Made by a program: the position numbers and the translations under genes. Source: Calendula officinalis (lineage: Eukaryota; Streptophyta; Magnoliopsida; Asterales; Asteraceae). From it: a stretch of 64,000 nt of DNA. Positions within the stretch are counted from its first letter, which is position 1. Every line of letters starts with the position of its first letter. The stretch spans positions 26,722,835 through 26,786,834 of the forward strand of contig OY970825.1 of the NCBI GenBank assembly GCA_963853835.1, given 5' to 3'. The notes beneath the pieces were generated by a model, which saw only the letters and a program-made list of their open reading frames with translations, made no database searches and was not told the DNA's origin. Positions 1-12,010 of the stretch are shown piece after piece.

Positions 1-833
1 ATAGTAACTATATTTTATAAATCGATGCTAAATGGAGTGTTGTAGTTTTTATAATGGAGAAAAATAATAGCTTGTCCAAAGTGCTACCATTTGTTTGAAG
101 GAAAAAAGAAGAAGAAAAAACTCATTTTGACATGTATTTTATTTATATTGTATGAGTATAGTGGGGGAAATAAAAAGGTATATGATAGAAATCAAATATA
201 CTTTTTACAAATATTATTATAGCAATTACAACTAAAAATATCATTTGGGAAATTATTTAATGTTCTAGGAACAACATTTGGTAAAGCGAAGTAGTATATT
301 ATTGATTCAAAGAAAGATGATATCTATATCAAGAAATACGGGGGAATTGACAATGAACTCGGTTGATTAACACAACAGACAATCAACCTCATTATGCTTC
401 CACTTTACTTTACTTTACTTTTCCGTTTGATTTTTACAAATATAAGAAGTAATTTTCCTAACAATAACTTTATCTATTTATGTACATGCATTTTCTACAA
501 TCAAACTGAAAACAGTTAAATCGCTACTTAATTTACAACTCCAACTTATAATTTATTCTTAGATCAGCTCGAAGTTAAATAAACACTTGAAACATACCAA
601 AGAATAAGGAGATGGAAAATGTAGAAATAGAAAAGAAGAAAGGAAGAAAAGAGGGAGGTAAATGTCAAAAAGCCGGTGATGAATTGGGTTGGGCGTGGCT
701 TTTAGCTTTTGCTTGTACGATCCCGAGGAAACACTCTACGACTTTACCCCACACAACATTAATTTTTCTTTTCTCAACTGCTTTTCTAAATTATCAAAGA
801 GTATGTTACCAGAAAAGTTTAATAGACACGCAT
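1..833. other. AT-rich intergenic DNA, no gene seen
   Basis: No reading frame here has homology I recognise. The longest frame, near 612-878, has low-complexity lysine/glutamate content and no domain. The stretch ends at the target-site duplication of the LINE that follows. Confidence 0.6.
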
Positions 834-2438
834 AAAAAAGTTTTTCTATTATCGGCGAGTGGTCGGATTTTAACTTAAAAAATTTTATCAGGCTTATGAG
901 GTGCTTTTATCTTTCCAGGGTCTCAAAATTAATATGAAAAAGAGTAGTATTTACGGGGTTGGTGTTGACAAGATTGAGGTTGACCGGTTGGCCTCCAACC
1001 ATCTTTGCAAGTCGGGTAGTTTACCGTTCTCGTTTCTCGGGATGCCCATTGGTACTTCTATGAACAAATGTGAATTGTGGGCGTCCATTTTAGATAAATT
1101 TCACTCCGAGCTTTCTAAATGGAAAGCTATTCTTTATCTATTGGGGGCCGTCTTACTTTATTAAAGGCGGTGTTGGGTAGTCTTGGTAACTACTTTTTAT
1201 CTATTTATAAGGCCCCGGTTAAGATACTTTCTAGTCTTGAAAGTAAACGGGCTAGGTTTTTTTTTTGGGTTACACGGGGGAAAGTAAGAAGATTTATTAG
1301 GTTGCTTGGAAAACCATTATGAATGACAAAGATAACGAGGGTCTTGGTGTAGGAAGCTTAAGGGCTCTCAATCTTGCTCTTCTAGCTAAGTGGATTTGGC
1401 GTTTCAAAACGGACCGCTCTTCCCTTTGGAAGCGCACTATCAAAGCTATCCATGGGTCAAATGGAGGTTTAGTGGGTGTCAACTCGGTTGGGAAGGTTCC
1501 CGGGTTATGGAGAAATGTGCTTAAAGTCATTAAGGAATATCACAAAATTAATATTCCCTTTTTGAGTTGGTTCACGGAGGCTAACGACAGGACGGGTCAA
1601 CCTAGCTAACTCTGTCTCTTGGGCGCTTGATAGCAGTGGGACCTTTACTGTTTCATCTCTTAGGTTCGTTTATGACAATTTAACGCTTCCCTCGGCTCAT
1701 ATTGATGATTTCACATGGAATAATTGGGTCCCGTTAAAAGTTTGTATTAACGCTTGGAAGATCGGCCACCGACGTATGCCTACCAAACTTAATCTTGACA
1801 AGAGAGGGGTTACGTTGCTCTCCTGTTGCTGCCCCGTTTGCAACAGTGACGATGAAAGTGAAGATCACCTTTTCGCTTCTTGCTCCTTTGCTCGGGGAGT
1901 TCTCATTCGTTTGGGGGTTTGGTGGGGAGTTGTTGGGTTAGAATCTTTTTCCGTCTCCCACATTTTCTCGTGGGGTAATAGGATCGGGCTAGCGGGGCAG
2001 AAGCTTAAAGCCTTCAACGGGGTTTTTTTTTGTCTTCTTCTGGGTGATTTAGAAGGCCCGGAACAGTAAAGTCTTTGATCGCAAAGCTAGCTTATCGGAA
2101 GACGTTGTCTTCTCCGACATCCAAACCTTCTCGTTCCTTTGGATGAAGAATCGCTCAAGGAGGCCCAATATGGGTAATAGTTGGCCGATATGGGTGTCTA
2201 ATCCGGTGGATTGTTTCTAATCCTTTGTTTTTGTTGGTTCGAGTTTGGTTTGTGTTTTGTTTGTTCTCCCCGTTTGGGTGTTTTTGCTGTTCTTTGTTTT
2301 TTTACCCGGTTGTACTTTGGCTAGCTCCTTGCTAGTTTTTTTTTAATATAATTTCTTTGTTGTGGGTTCCTTAATGGTGATGGCTTTGCCGAAGCTCTTG
2401 AGGTTCCCCATGTCGTTCAAAAAAAAAGTTTTTCTATT
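834..2438 (+). mobile_element. 5'-truncated LINE (L1-type) with 17-bp target-site duplication
   Basis: The body runs from about 851 to 2421. It is flanked by identical 17-bp copies of AAAAAAGTTTTTCTATT at 834-850 and 2422-2438. The right copy follows directly on a short A-run, the LINE tail. The interior encodes the C-terminal part of an L1-type reverse transcriptase followed by a cysteine-rich zf-RVT domain. A full plant L1 is 5-7 kb, so this copy kept only about the last 1.6 kb, as expected for incomplete target-primed reverse transcription. The matching duplications mark it as one insertion event. Confidence 0.9.
855..2220 (+). pseudogene. Remnant of LINE reverse transcriptase with zf-RVT domain
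   Basis: Fragments in different frames follow the plant L1 order. They are GLKIN and an FLGMPIG motif at about 918-1060, a WKA..LGGRLTLLKAVLGSL stretch around 1120-1190 spread over two frames, APVKILSSLES..RARFFF near 1210-1265, then a zf-RVT-like segment at 1776-2069 containing the CPVCNSDDESEDHLFASC motif. Several frameshifts separate the pieces and the polymerase active site (YxDD) is missing because of the 5' truncation. It cannot make a working enzyme. The family supplies reverse transcriptase for LINE retrotransposition. Confidence 0.85.
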
Positions 2439-3026
2439 GTAAATATATATTTTTTATTCTAATAGTTAAAAGTTAAAATTCTGTTGTAAATATATGTAGT
2501 ATTCAATAAAATTCATAAGGCATACATCATCACTATTGGAGATATAATATCTACTTCTTTTTTATGGGTGAAATATAGAAGTAATTTAGTTTGCAATTGG
2601 GCGGATTGATACATTTTTCCTTTTAATTTGGCGTTGTAAGCTGGTGTTTTGTATTTGTATTTTGAACCTTGTTTCTGTTTCCTCTTAGTTTCTTACTAAG
2701 TAGGGTCTTTCTATAATATTACTTGTCGTTTCCAAAATAAAATAAAATATGTAGTATTTAAAAATTGAGTGATTATTATTTGGTAATAAAAACTGAATTA
2801 ACAAAATTAATTAAAGTGAAAAGTGTCATTCTTAACAGTTGACACACATAAGTAAATTGGCAATTTATGAGATGAAAGCTGGAATTGATGAATGAGGCGT
2901 CAGCCATTGGGTTTGAACCAATGGTGAGTTGTCACGTGTAATGATTGATCACAAATCCCGCAATATCTACGCAGGAGTACGTGCGCGGATTTAACGCGCT
3001 TTTCTGGATTATTATACAATCGGAAC
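2439..3026. other. Intergenic, no gene; CCAAT palindrome and one G-box
   Basis: Mostly AT-rich. A short palindrome made of CCATTGG and CCAATGG lies at 2904-2924 and a CACGTG core at 2933-2938. No gene starts nearby on the plus strand, so a promoter role is not supported. Confidence 0.45.
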
Positions 3027-3034
3027 CTTCTTTT

Positions 3035-3705
3035 TAGGGGTGAGCATGAGGCGGTTTGGGGCGGTTTTTAACTAAAATCAAACCCCGCCCCGAAAGTTTG
3101 GGTTTTGAGAATTACACCCCGTTCGGTTTCGGGTTTTTCGGTTTCGGTTTTTCAAGTTTTTCGATTCGGTTTCGGGTTTTTCGGTTCGGTTTCGGGTTTT
3201 TTCGGTTTTTTAGTTTCCTTTAAATTTACCAATTTATTACCTTAAAAACTAATATTATGATTCAAAATTCCAAACCTTAACTCATTTCATTATAAATAAA
3301 AAACAACTAGTAGGTTTACTATAATGTAATAATAAATTCAACTAACATAATTTGAAAAAAATTAATAATAGAATAACACCCAACCATTTTTCGCAATAAT
3401 CTTAGTCAATGTCTTCATCTATAGAAGTTTCATTGATGGTTGATTTCCTTTTGCAAACAAATTTATATCAAATCTTTTAAAAATATAATAATATTTTTAT
3501 AAAACTTGAAATATATATAAAGGCGGGGCGGGACGGGTTTTTCGGTTTGGTTTTTCATATGCCCCCGAAAACCGCCCCAAACATTCGGGTTTTCCAAAAA
3601 TCAAAACCGTTGATGTCGGTTTTTCAAATGGTTCGGTTTTTTCGGTTCGGTTTTTTCGGGTTTTTCGGGTTCGGTTCGGTTTTTCGGTTTTTATGCTCAC
3701 CCCTA
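3035..3705. mobile_element. hAT-type non-autonomous transposon (MITE, 671 bp)
   Basis: Inverted termini TAGGGGTGAGCAT and ATGCTCACCCCTA bound the element. The flanking 8-mers CTTCTTTT (3027-3034) and CTTCTTTC (3706-3713) match at 7 of 8 positions, which fits the 8-bp duplication of hAT elements. Many copies of a TTCGGTTTTT-like word crowd both subterminal regions, in opposite orientation at the two ends, as in hAT transposase-binding arrays. The centre is AT-rich and carries no transposase. Confidence 0.88.
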
Positions 3706-3924
3706 CTTCTTTCCTTCCTGTATTCTTCCGCCTTCAATTTTAAATTTCAAAAATTATTTCATTGAAAAGGCATCGTTTACGTTGTGCTGCATCATGTTAC
3801 ACGTAATCATCTTTCAAATATTCACCATTCTATAACATCTCAATTCATAAATCCTTTCCACTTTGGAGTAAATTTTATCAGCATTCATATACTTAATTAA
3901 CAGTACACTTCAAAATAACCAGAA

Positions 3925-4384
3925 GAGTAAATTACATGGATGGTCCTTAGGATTTATAGCATATTTTACCAATGGTCCTTTAGTATCAAAAATTACACCG
4001 ATGATCCTTATTTTTGAAAGATTTTTCACCGATGGTCCTTTACCAGAATGTCCGTTTATTTTTCAAGTTAACTAACATCACATGTGATGCACTTGAGGGT
4101 ATTTTGGTAAATTTTTTAAACTAAAGGACCATTGGTGAAATTTGCTATAAACCTAAAGTACCATCCATGTAATTTAAATGAGAAGGGAAAAGACAAATTG
4201 ACCAAAATACCCCCCAAGTGCATCACATGTTATGTTAGTTAACTTGAAAAATAAATGGAATTTTGGTAAAGGACCATCGGTGAAAAACCTTTCAAAAATA
4301 AGGACCATCGGTGTAATTTTTGAAACTAAAGGACTATTGGTGAAATTTGCTATAAACCTAAAGGATCATCCATGTAATTAACTC
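3925..4384. mobile_element. Mutator-like MITE with ~190-bp inverted repeats
   Basis: The left arm (about 3925-4114) and right arm (about 4196-4384) are near-complete reverse complements, starting GAGTAAATTACATGG and ending CCATGTAATTAACTC. A 9-bp duplication TAACCAGAA flanks it at 3916-3924 and 4385-4393. Long terminal repeats plus a 9-bp duplication are the mark of Mutator/MULE elements. No coding capacity. Within each arm the word 'GGACCATCGGTG' and variants recur. Confidence 0.88.
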
Positions 4385-4393
4385 TAACCAGAA

Positions 4394-6285
4394 TTAGCAA
4401 TATACTATCTTTAACCGCTCATTTCAAATTTTAGCATCAATTACATTAACTTCGTTCATTTTGATAATCTAGTTACTATAAATCGTAAAAACTGAAAAAA
4501 TGGTACTCTTATGTTGCTATTATTAGTAAGAAGTGTCTATGTTTTAAAAGCTTGGTTAAACAGGGTGCTCGAATAAAAAATCGGGAATGTTGTTGGTCGG
4601 AAAGGATCCGGTCAAATCGGTAGCTAAAGCTCGGTCGAGATCGGCCACTTTGACATAAAAATACCGTTGAATAGTGACTCGGAACTGGAAAAACCTGATA
4701 TTTCTAAAACATGATATATAAAATAGACATCAGACTATTTTATAGGTTTTTGAACTTAAAATTGATAAATTAAGACAAAATATAGGTATTGGAATTTCTT
4801 TTATGGCATTTGTTTGTATTTTCCTACTATTATTTTTCTTTTTACATGATAATACGATCCAATTCAATTTATTGGTTCATATGATTCGACCATATTTGAG
4901 GCATTAACCGGTTAAAATGCAAAATTGATTTTTTATATGAAGTGCCTTTAATCTAAATGCCGGGAAATGTTCTTTGCGTAATATATTGTTCTTTTATTCC
5001 ATTATTCCTGTATTAAATAAGTGGTAACAGGACTAGGTGTTATGTTAATCCGTGATTACTGCATTACTCGATAGGTTAGCTACCAACTCCAAATTAATCA
5101 TTGAATAAGAAACACGAAACCTGGTTCTTTTTTGTTTTGTTTATTTGTTACATCTTATACATACTATTTTATTTAATTAAAATAGAATTTCTATTTTCAA
5201 CCGGCTACGCGTGGCTGAGTTTATGCTCAATATCTACGATACATAATTGTTGTTATGTCTATTTATGAATCTTCCTCTGATAATCTGGTAAATGTTAATC
5301 ATTGAGTGGTAAAAATTTAGACTCCATTGAGAAAATGCTTAGAGGTACCAAATTCGAATCCTATACACCCTTGTGGCCACAAAGGTTGACTTGCGTCAAC
5401 CCCGAGCTACCCTCAAAGCACGTAGTCATCATGAAATTTATCGGATCGCAAAGCGAGTCAGAACCCCATATTACAAAAAAATACATGTAACTTCTAGAAA
5501 GTTATTTTAAGAGTATTCACCGCTGTGCTATCAATAATAGTTACATCTTGTACATGAGATTAACAAATGCTTCCTACAAGAAAGGCATCTTTGGTCTAAT
5601 CTATTATAGGACCCCATGATTTAAATATCTTCTTATCCTCTCCTCGTGAAAATACAAGTCAAATCACATCTTAGTTTATTTCATTTCCTCATATCCGTCT
5701 ATGTCGAATTTGAGTATCATTATAATCGTGATTGAATATCATTATTATCGTCAAATTATTTCACTTGATACTCCTGATCTTGAGCAATAGATTTAAGACT
5801 GATCCAACTTAATTGATGTTTGGTTGGTTTCCATTCCATATATCAGAACTGGATTTCAAACCTAATTGAACACCATTGTCACTTTGATTTCCTCAACAAA
5901 TATAATAAAAGTACTAATTATAACAAATATCATAAAAATGGTAAGTTTTTTCTTTTACCAATTAAAATCATTGTTTAATTGATAAAGTAACTTAAGTCAC
6001 TAAACCACCATTCACGGCAAAACTAGGTTGAATAACCATACCAAATCCCTGTATGTGATCAATTCAAAAGAGATTATAGAAGTATAAAAGCATGTTCATG
6101 AGAAGATTACAAAACAAAGAATTTGGCAAAAAAAAAAAGATGAATTTAGTGACAAATATTAAGGTAATTGTATGACTAAAACCCTAATTAAACAAAGTGT
6201 CCTTTCACAAATTATGTCCATCCATAAACAAAACCAACCCAACCCAACCAAACACTCTTCTGTTTGTAACAAACATTTTGTCTGA
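4394..6285. other. Intergenic DNA between MITE and cyclophilin 3' end
   Basis: AT-rich. A stretch at about 4540-4660 rich in TCGGTC/GGTCGG words looks like an old repeat, but no ends can be set. A SINE-like unit lies near 5290-5484. No supported gene. The cyclophilin poly(A) region should fall just left of 6286. Confidence 0.5.
5290..5484 (+). mobile_element. Possible tRNA-derived SINE
   Basis: The segment begins with a tRNA-like A-box context (TCATTGAGTGGTAAAAA). About 45 bases on it has a B-box-like word (AATTCGAATCC), and it ends in an A-run near 5477. Length and order fit a tRNA-derived SINE. No clear target-site duplication was found, so this remains tentative. Confidence 0.4.
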
Positions 6286-8464
6286 TTAAATCGTCTGTTT
6301 CAGTGTCACATCAATGATCCCAATCCGAGATTTAGGTCTGTAATGTTCATCTGTGTCCACCTCCTCAATTTCCTGGAATTTCAAATATCTTTAATTTTCA
6401 ACTAAATCTTCAAACACATCAATTCCATCTTGGCAAATTATCAAATAGCAACCAACTTTGGTCAAATTCCCAATTCTAGAAATCATCCTTTTATATTTCA
6501 TAAATAATGAAAGATGCTTTCTATTTTGGATCATTTTTAAATATGGTTTCTAGAATTAAAATTTTTACCAAAATTCGTTGCTATTTTGTGCAGAAAGCCC
6601 AAAATTAGCCCTTAGTAGAATGTTATCTGAACCGAATTTAACAGAAATTGAACAGTTTCCAATTATCAAAGAGTTTCAATTTTAGGCAATCACTTCTAGA
6701 ATTAAAAATTTTACCAAAATTCGTTGCTATGCTAATCACTCCTAGGTTATTTATTTGCACTTTAACCTCAACTACAACAAAGATGACAACTCATAATATT
6801 ATATTACGTTATATATACCTGAACAATATCTTCTCCCTTAATAACACGTCCAAACACGTTAAGCTTTGCATTTAGATCTGGAATTGGTGCGGTTGTAATA
6901 AAAATATCAAATCCTTCTTTCTCATGTTTTGTATTAGATGTACCAAGCATGAAGGCTTCATGCTTTAATCTGTATATGGAATCATTAATTAAAACTAATT
7001 GTGAAAAACAAATGTTAGTGTGGATTTAAGCGAAACCTTTTCTCAAGCTGATTGTAGTGTTTCTCTCTAGAAGTCCAGTCCTCTATAACTGCATGATTTT
7101 CAGAATCACCCCCTTGAATTACAAAATGTTTCACAACACGTTGAAATAGCATTCCTTTAAAGTGTCCCTTTTGGCTGCAAACATAGTATACAACATTTGT
7201 CGGCTCAGAAAATAAAAATAGCGGATACTTTTTCGCCATTTCATTATATGTAAAAAAAAAAACTACATGTTAATTTTCATTACTAAAATAATAATCTAAC
7301 CCTTTTCAACCCGTTTGGGATAGAATTAAACAGCCCAAATCGACCCATATATAAGAAAATGGTTCGAAATTGCCACCTTATTTAAACATGCCGACCAAGT
7401 GTTCAAGTCACTAATATATTAATCCAATCGACAATATGAGAAATGGGCCATATTCCCCATTTAACTAATAAACATGCAGAGCTTAAAAATACAAACTAGA
7501 GTATATTTAAGTTAAAACGATCCAAATTATTCAAATGTATATGAAAAAAAGGGAAAAAATCAACTTACCTTATATACCTAATAACTTTAATAAATGCATA
7601 GCATTATAATTTATAAGATAATACTAAAACTCACCAATTATCAATAAATTCATCGACAATTTCAGGCGAACCTTCCTTGTAAAGCTCAACCGTAATCAAA
7701 CCTTTAGAGGTGTTAAATATCTGTGTACAACAATATGTCAAACAACACAGATACGAAAGTATTAAAACGCCAATTGCACTTGAAAGAAAGCCAAATGGAT
7801 ATTAATGCTTTGTTCTGAATTAAAAATTAAAAAAAGTTTAGACAATGGAGGAAATAATTTGAGGTACCGAAACTTACAGCATATCTAGGAACATCAGATT
7901 TCTTAGAATCTGAAAAGTCATCTTCAACCTGTTGCAGATTTAAACATTTGCAACCAGAAATTATTTTTCATTAAACATAGTGCAAGTATCTAGCTTTAAT
8001 CATAAGGATGTTATCATGTAGTCTATTTTCCCGATATTATCTCCTTTTTTTTCATTTATCACACTTGTCAACCACTAAATAAGAATAAACAAACGTAAGA
8101 AATCAACATGATGGACCGACAGTTGTACCTGAATGTGTGTTGTTCCTTCCTCTGTCTGAATTATTGACCTAAAAGTAACATACATGTCAATATATCCTAA
8201 TCAATAACTGTTCAGGAACATAATCGATACAATAAGGCATGATTTCATATAACCATTAGAAGTTTTAATATTTTTGAGCTACAAGTAAAGAAAACGTTAA
8301 TTATCAACAAACCTTTGAGACCAGTGTCTATATGTAGCGAAGAGGAAAAACACCATAACAACAGTAACTACACTGTACAATGCAATTGTGGCAATACTGA
8401 TATTTCTAGGTGCTTTCTTCTTTTTGCTTTGCTGTAACAGAGCTTGAGGTTTAATCCTCGCCAT
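6286..8464 (-). CDS. CYP21-3: Membrane-anchored cyclophilin-type peptidyl-prolyl isomerase (CYP21-3/CYP21-4 type)
   Basis: Seven coding exons join in frame: 8313-8464, 8129-8168, 7878-7928, 7635-7720, 7037-7174, 6819-6969 and 6286-6372, all GT-AG, giving 234 aa. This is close to the usual length of the plant CYP21-3/CYP21-4 pair. Residues 1-21 are basic (MARIKPQ...SKKKK) and a hydrophobic segment follows at about 22-45, so a type II signal anchor. The cyclophilin domain starts near residue 80; FQRVVKHFVIQGGD keeps the catalytic Arg and the Gln of the active site. The family catalyses cis-trans isomerisation of Xaa-Pro bonds; the anchored members are reported in the Golgi/secretory system. The choice of CYP21-3 over CYP21-4 rests on the adjacent RH24 gene, since from memory these two are neighbours in Arabidopsis (At2g47320, At2g47330). 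The residue match alone would fit either paralogue. Confidence 0.92.
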
Positions 8465-9010
8465 TAATCTTATAAAAATTCAACCTCACGCAATCTATTA
8501 CAGTATGTCAATTTACACTGCACAAAAAACATAAAACAAATTAGTTATAAGCTCAGGTCTGAAATCCTCATCATCATCGACTACATGTAAGTGCGTGTGT
8601 GTAGTAAATTAATCCGTAAGACTAAATCATTCATGAGATCAATTGATACAAGATCTCCATTTTTTTCAAAATTTTAGTGGATCTTAAGCTATTAGCGATC
8701 AAAACACCGTAGAGACGGAAGCAAGGTTGATTCGAATGATTTTCACTGTGTTGAAGTTAGCAGAAGCGATTACGAATAGGAGAAATGATATACTCAAATC
8801 GTTGAAGGATTTGCAGTCAATTGGAAGATTCAAAAAACTTTTTTGTGACAAGGAACATGAAACCCTAGAAATTAGAAAGTGTATAAAGGGGGAAATCGAG
8901 GAACATATTGGGAGTACCTGAATCTTGTGTGTTGGAGGGTTTGTGAATTTGCGATTCTGATGTAGTTTCTAACAGAAAACAACGGACATGCTTTCCAGTT
9001 TGATCTACGA
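8465..9010 (-). promoter_or_regulatory. 5' leader of the cyclophilin gene with a probable leader intron
   Basis: On the minus strand a good acceptor (TTTTTTGTGCAG) ends at about 8520 and a donor (ATTCAG/GTACTCCC) sits near 8917. This implies a leader exon at about 8918-9010, an intron of about 400 bp and a short second leader segment before the ATG at 8464. The plus-strand frame at 8727-8921 lies inside this intron and has no homology. Confidence 0.55.
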
Positions 9011-9020
9011 TTTAGAATTC

Positions 9021-9606
9021 GATATCTTCAGTGTAAATTGCATATATGTTTAAGCCCACCGCATTTGGGCTTTCAGTCAACCAGGAAATGATATTTAGTT
9101 TTAGTACTTATTTCTTTTACTCATAATCCTACTCATTTAATATGATTACATATGTAATTTACAAATACTTTCTTATAATATTATCTTTTAATTTTAACAC
9201 ATATTTTAACCTAATAAATATGACTATTAGTAGAAATAAATAGTAGGAATCAATATCATTACTCAATATTATATTGCAACTTAGGATCGAATGATGAACA
9301 CATTTCATTCATTAAAAATTTAAGAGAATTTATATTGATTCTTACTAAGATCATCCTAGCAATAAAATGATGGAATATGTGAATTCTGTTAATTTTATTT
9401 TTTATCTAAATTCTATCTTATAATTTGAATGCATTAATTAAATGAGTAGTAAAATTTAACAACTAAAAATACTATCGACCAATATTTAAATGCACATGCG
9501 TTAGAGGATGTTCCAAACAATAATTGTATGTCATCTGTATAATTCCTGCCTATCAATTTAAAGCGTAAATCAACACAACAATGATCAAATGTGATGATAC
9601 ATTGCA
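9021..9606. other. AT-rich upstream DNA of the cyclophilin gene
   Basis: No gene or element end could be set. The near part should contain the promoter of the minus-strand cyclophilin gene, but no distinct motif stands out. Confidence 0.4.
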
Positions 9607-9866
9607 CCACCACTCTTGATTAGCAGATGATGCACAGTCATGATACTTTAATGAATAATTTACATTTTAACCAACATCTGCTATGCAAGAGTGATAAACC
9701 ACATTAATTATTTGTGAAATTTATTCTATTAATTAATTTTCTTTTTTATCCATATCACATTCTTATCATTCTCATCTATCTCTTTAATTTCAAAGCTAAA
9801 TCAATAACCATTAGCGTCGCGTCACCACACCCCTTGAATTAATCCATCCCAACCCCCGCCTTCGGC

Positions 9867-11769
9867 TGTAACGACCCGAAATTTTATATTAAATAAATTA
9901 TAAAACAAATATGACAAACAAGAATAAATCATTTAAAACACGTGGGAATTGGTTTCGTGTCTTTTGGACATCGTATGAGAAAGTTATGGACGAAACCGGG
10001 TCAAAACTTGGAAAAAAATGTCAAATTGGAGAAATGCTGAGAAGATAGCGGAGCTATCTTGGCTGAATCAGACAGCGACCCGAAATAGCGACTTGTTGAA
10101 CGCGAATTTGAGATAGCGACGGACTTAGCGACGCGATTGGCGTCGCGAATTATGGCGGGACTATAATTAGCGACGCGATCTTCTATTTAGCGACACGAAA
10201 GTGTCAGATCTGGTCTTAAATACGGGATTTTGGTCATTTGCTCTCATTTTCAAACCCTAGAACTTCCTCTCAAGTGTGAGTATACGATTTTGAGTGTAAG
10301 GAGGCCATTGGAACCGATTTTGGCACTCAATCTTGAAGATTCTCACTCAATTGTTGACCTAAGGATTGGTGACATTTCATAAGTTGGAAAGCAATGATTC
10401 GTGTTATTAGACACGAATTGGAGTTAGCTAGGCTAAGGTGAGTACATGAGACTTTTACTGAGTACATAGCAAATAATTTTGAAAACTATGATGTTTTATG
10501 AGTCTTTATTAATAAATGTTTTTAATAAAGATATAATTAAAAAGGTAAGAGAATGCAAGTAATAGACTATTTAAGTATGTCTAAATGAGTGACGATTTTT
10601 GAAAGAGATTATGATAATGAAAAATAATTAATAATTCTTTATTAATATGATATTTGGTTTATTAATAATATGTATTAGTAAAACTAATAGCAATGAATTT
10701 AAGTGCCAAGTATTGTTTAGTAAACTAGACTAATAAAGGCAATGATCGAATTGTTAAGAGGATAAGTATAAAACGACTAGTATTATATACATGCCCTAGT
10801 CAATGTAGAGATAAAGTATTGTGATTATGAATAACAATAAGTGAATCTTATTAGTGAATTAAATGATAAAGTCTATGACGATAATGATGAGAAAAGATAA
10901 ATGAAATATGATTATGTTAAATGAGAATGATATGATAATTAGAATAGATGTATTCTAATTTGTGTTTGAATATGAATTGGTGGGGCATAGGCCCGTATTT
11001 GATGAAATTCAATGTGTGTAACAAAAGAATTCGGATAACGATAACCCATTTATGGGGGAGTGAGATTACTACTTGGGCGGTACCTCCCTGCGTAAGGGTA
11101 GTATATCTATGTTAACGATAACCCGACAATAGGGGGATTATGATAACCCGATAAAAAGGGGGATTATGATAACCCGCGAGACGGGGGATTTGGTGATCTT
11201 GGTAAGTTTGGGAGAGCCCCAATTACCATGTGATCTTAATGATAACCCACATCGGGGGAGTTTGCTTCGGAATGATCCAGGGCGTATGTGATAAAAGGGG
11301 TAAGCTTAAGGATAGCTTACATGTATGTGATTATGTGATGGGTAAGCTTACGGTTAGCTTACTAGTAAGTATGAATAAACGATAAGAAAACAAGTTGATA
11401 ATTACTAAGTGAATAAAGAAAAGAATTGAATAGTAAGGACTTTTTATTACTTTTGAGAATGGGTCGAAAACCCATGTATCTCACGAGACTATTTTTGTCT
11501 CACGTACTACTTTATTTTGGCTATGTACTCAGGTTCGAGATCGACGGATTAGAGGGTCGCGATAGAAGTGGCCTAGTGTTGGTTAGCTCGGGAGCTCGTA
11601 GGTAGATCCCGTTTATCCTATGGTTATGATATTGTTTTTGTAACACCGGTTTTTATACTCTGATAAACTTTTATCGGTTTTTGTTAAACCGTATTTTGAG
11701 AATATTGGACTTGTAATATTTTTATTAAAAATATGATTTAAAAAGTGTTTTAAAAATTGAGGTGTTACA
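9867..11769 (+). repeat. 5' LTR of the non-autonomous element
   Basis: 1903 bp, TG...CA bounded. It contains GC-rich GCGACGCGA words at about 10075-10200 and a five-unit array of GATAACCC...GGGGGA at 11040-11261. Compared with the right LTR it lacks about 20 bp near 10050, and it has an extra copy of GAGTACAT near 10440-10470. Confidence 0.92.
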
Positions 11770-11772
11770 ACT

Positions 11773-11784
11773 TGGTATCAGAGC
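11773..11784 (+). promoter_or_regulatory. Primer-binding site, tRNA-iMet type
   Basis: TGGTATCAGAGC lies 3 bases after the LTR end. It is complementary to the 3' end of plant initiator tRNA-Met, the usual primer for Ty3/gypsy and Copia elements. Confidence 0.9.
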
Positions 11785-12010
11785 TATAGTTTAAGTGAAT
11801 TAGGTAGGTTCGACCTCCCTAGTCTTAAGCTTTGCTAAGTAGGACCATATGTTTTCCATAGGATGTCCATGATTAGTCTTTTATGACCGTAAAGTATGGG
11901 TACATTAGGGTCGATCCCTAAGGAGAAAGATAATGTTTTGAGCTTTATGGGTTATGTTGACTAATAAGTCAATCTTTGAACTCTAATGGTTTAATATGTT
12001 GGTATAGCAA

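Noticed and set aside
612..878. 88-codon plus-strand frame
   Set aside because: Low-complexity start, no recognisable domain, and it runs through the LINE target-site duplication into the LINE itself.
2904..2938. CCAAT palindrome and G-box as a promoter
   Set aside because: No gene begins downstream; the nearest feature is a MITE.
7015..7239. Minus-strand 74-codon frame as a stand-alone gene
   Set aside because: It contains exon 5 of the cyclophilin plus intron sequence on both sides; the multi-exon model explains it.
8727..8921. Plus-strand 64-codon frame
   Set aside because: Lies within the probable leader intron of the minus-strand cyclophilin gene and has no homology.
11040..11261. CRISPR-like array
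   Set aside because: Units are short and unevenly spaced, form part of a plant LTR, and there is no associated gene.
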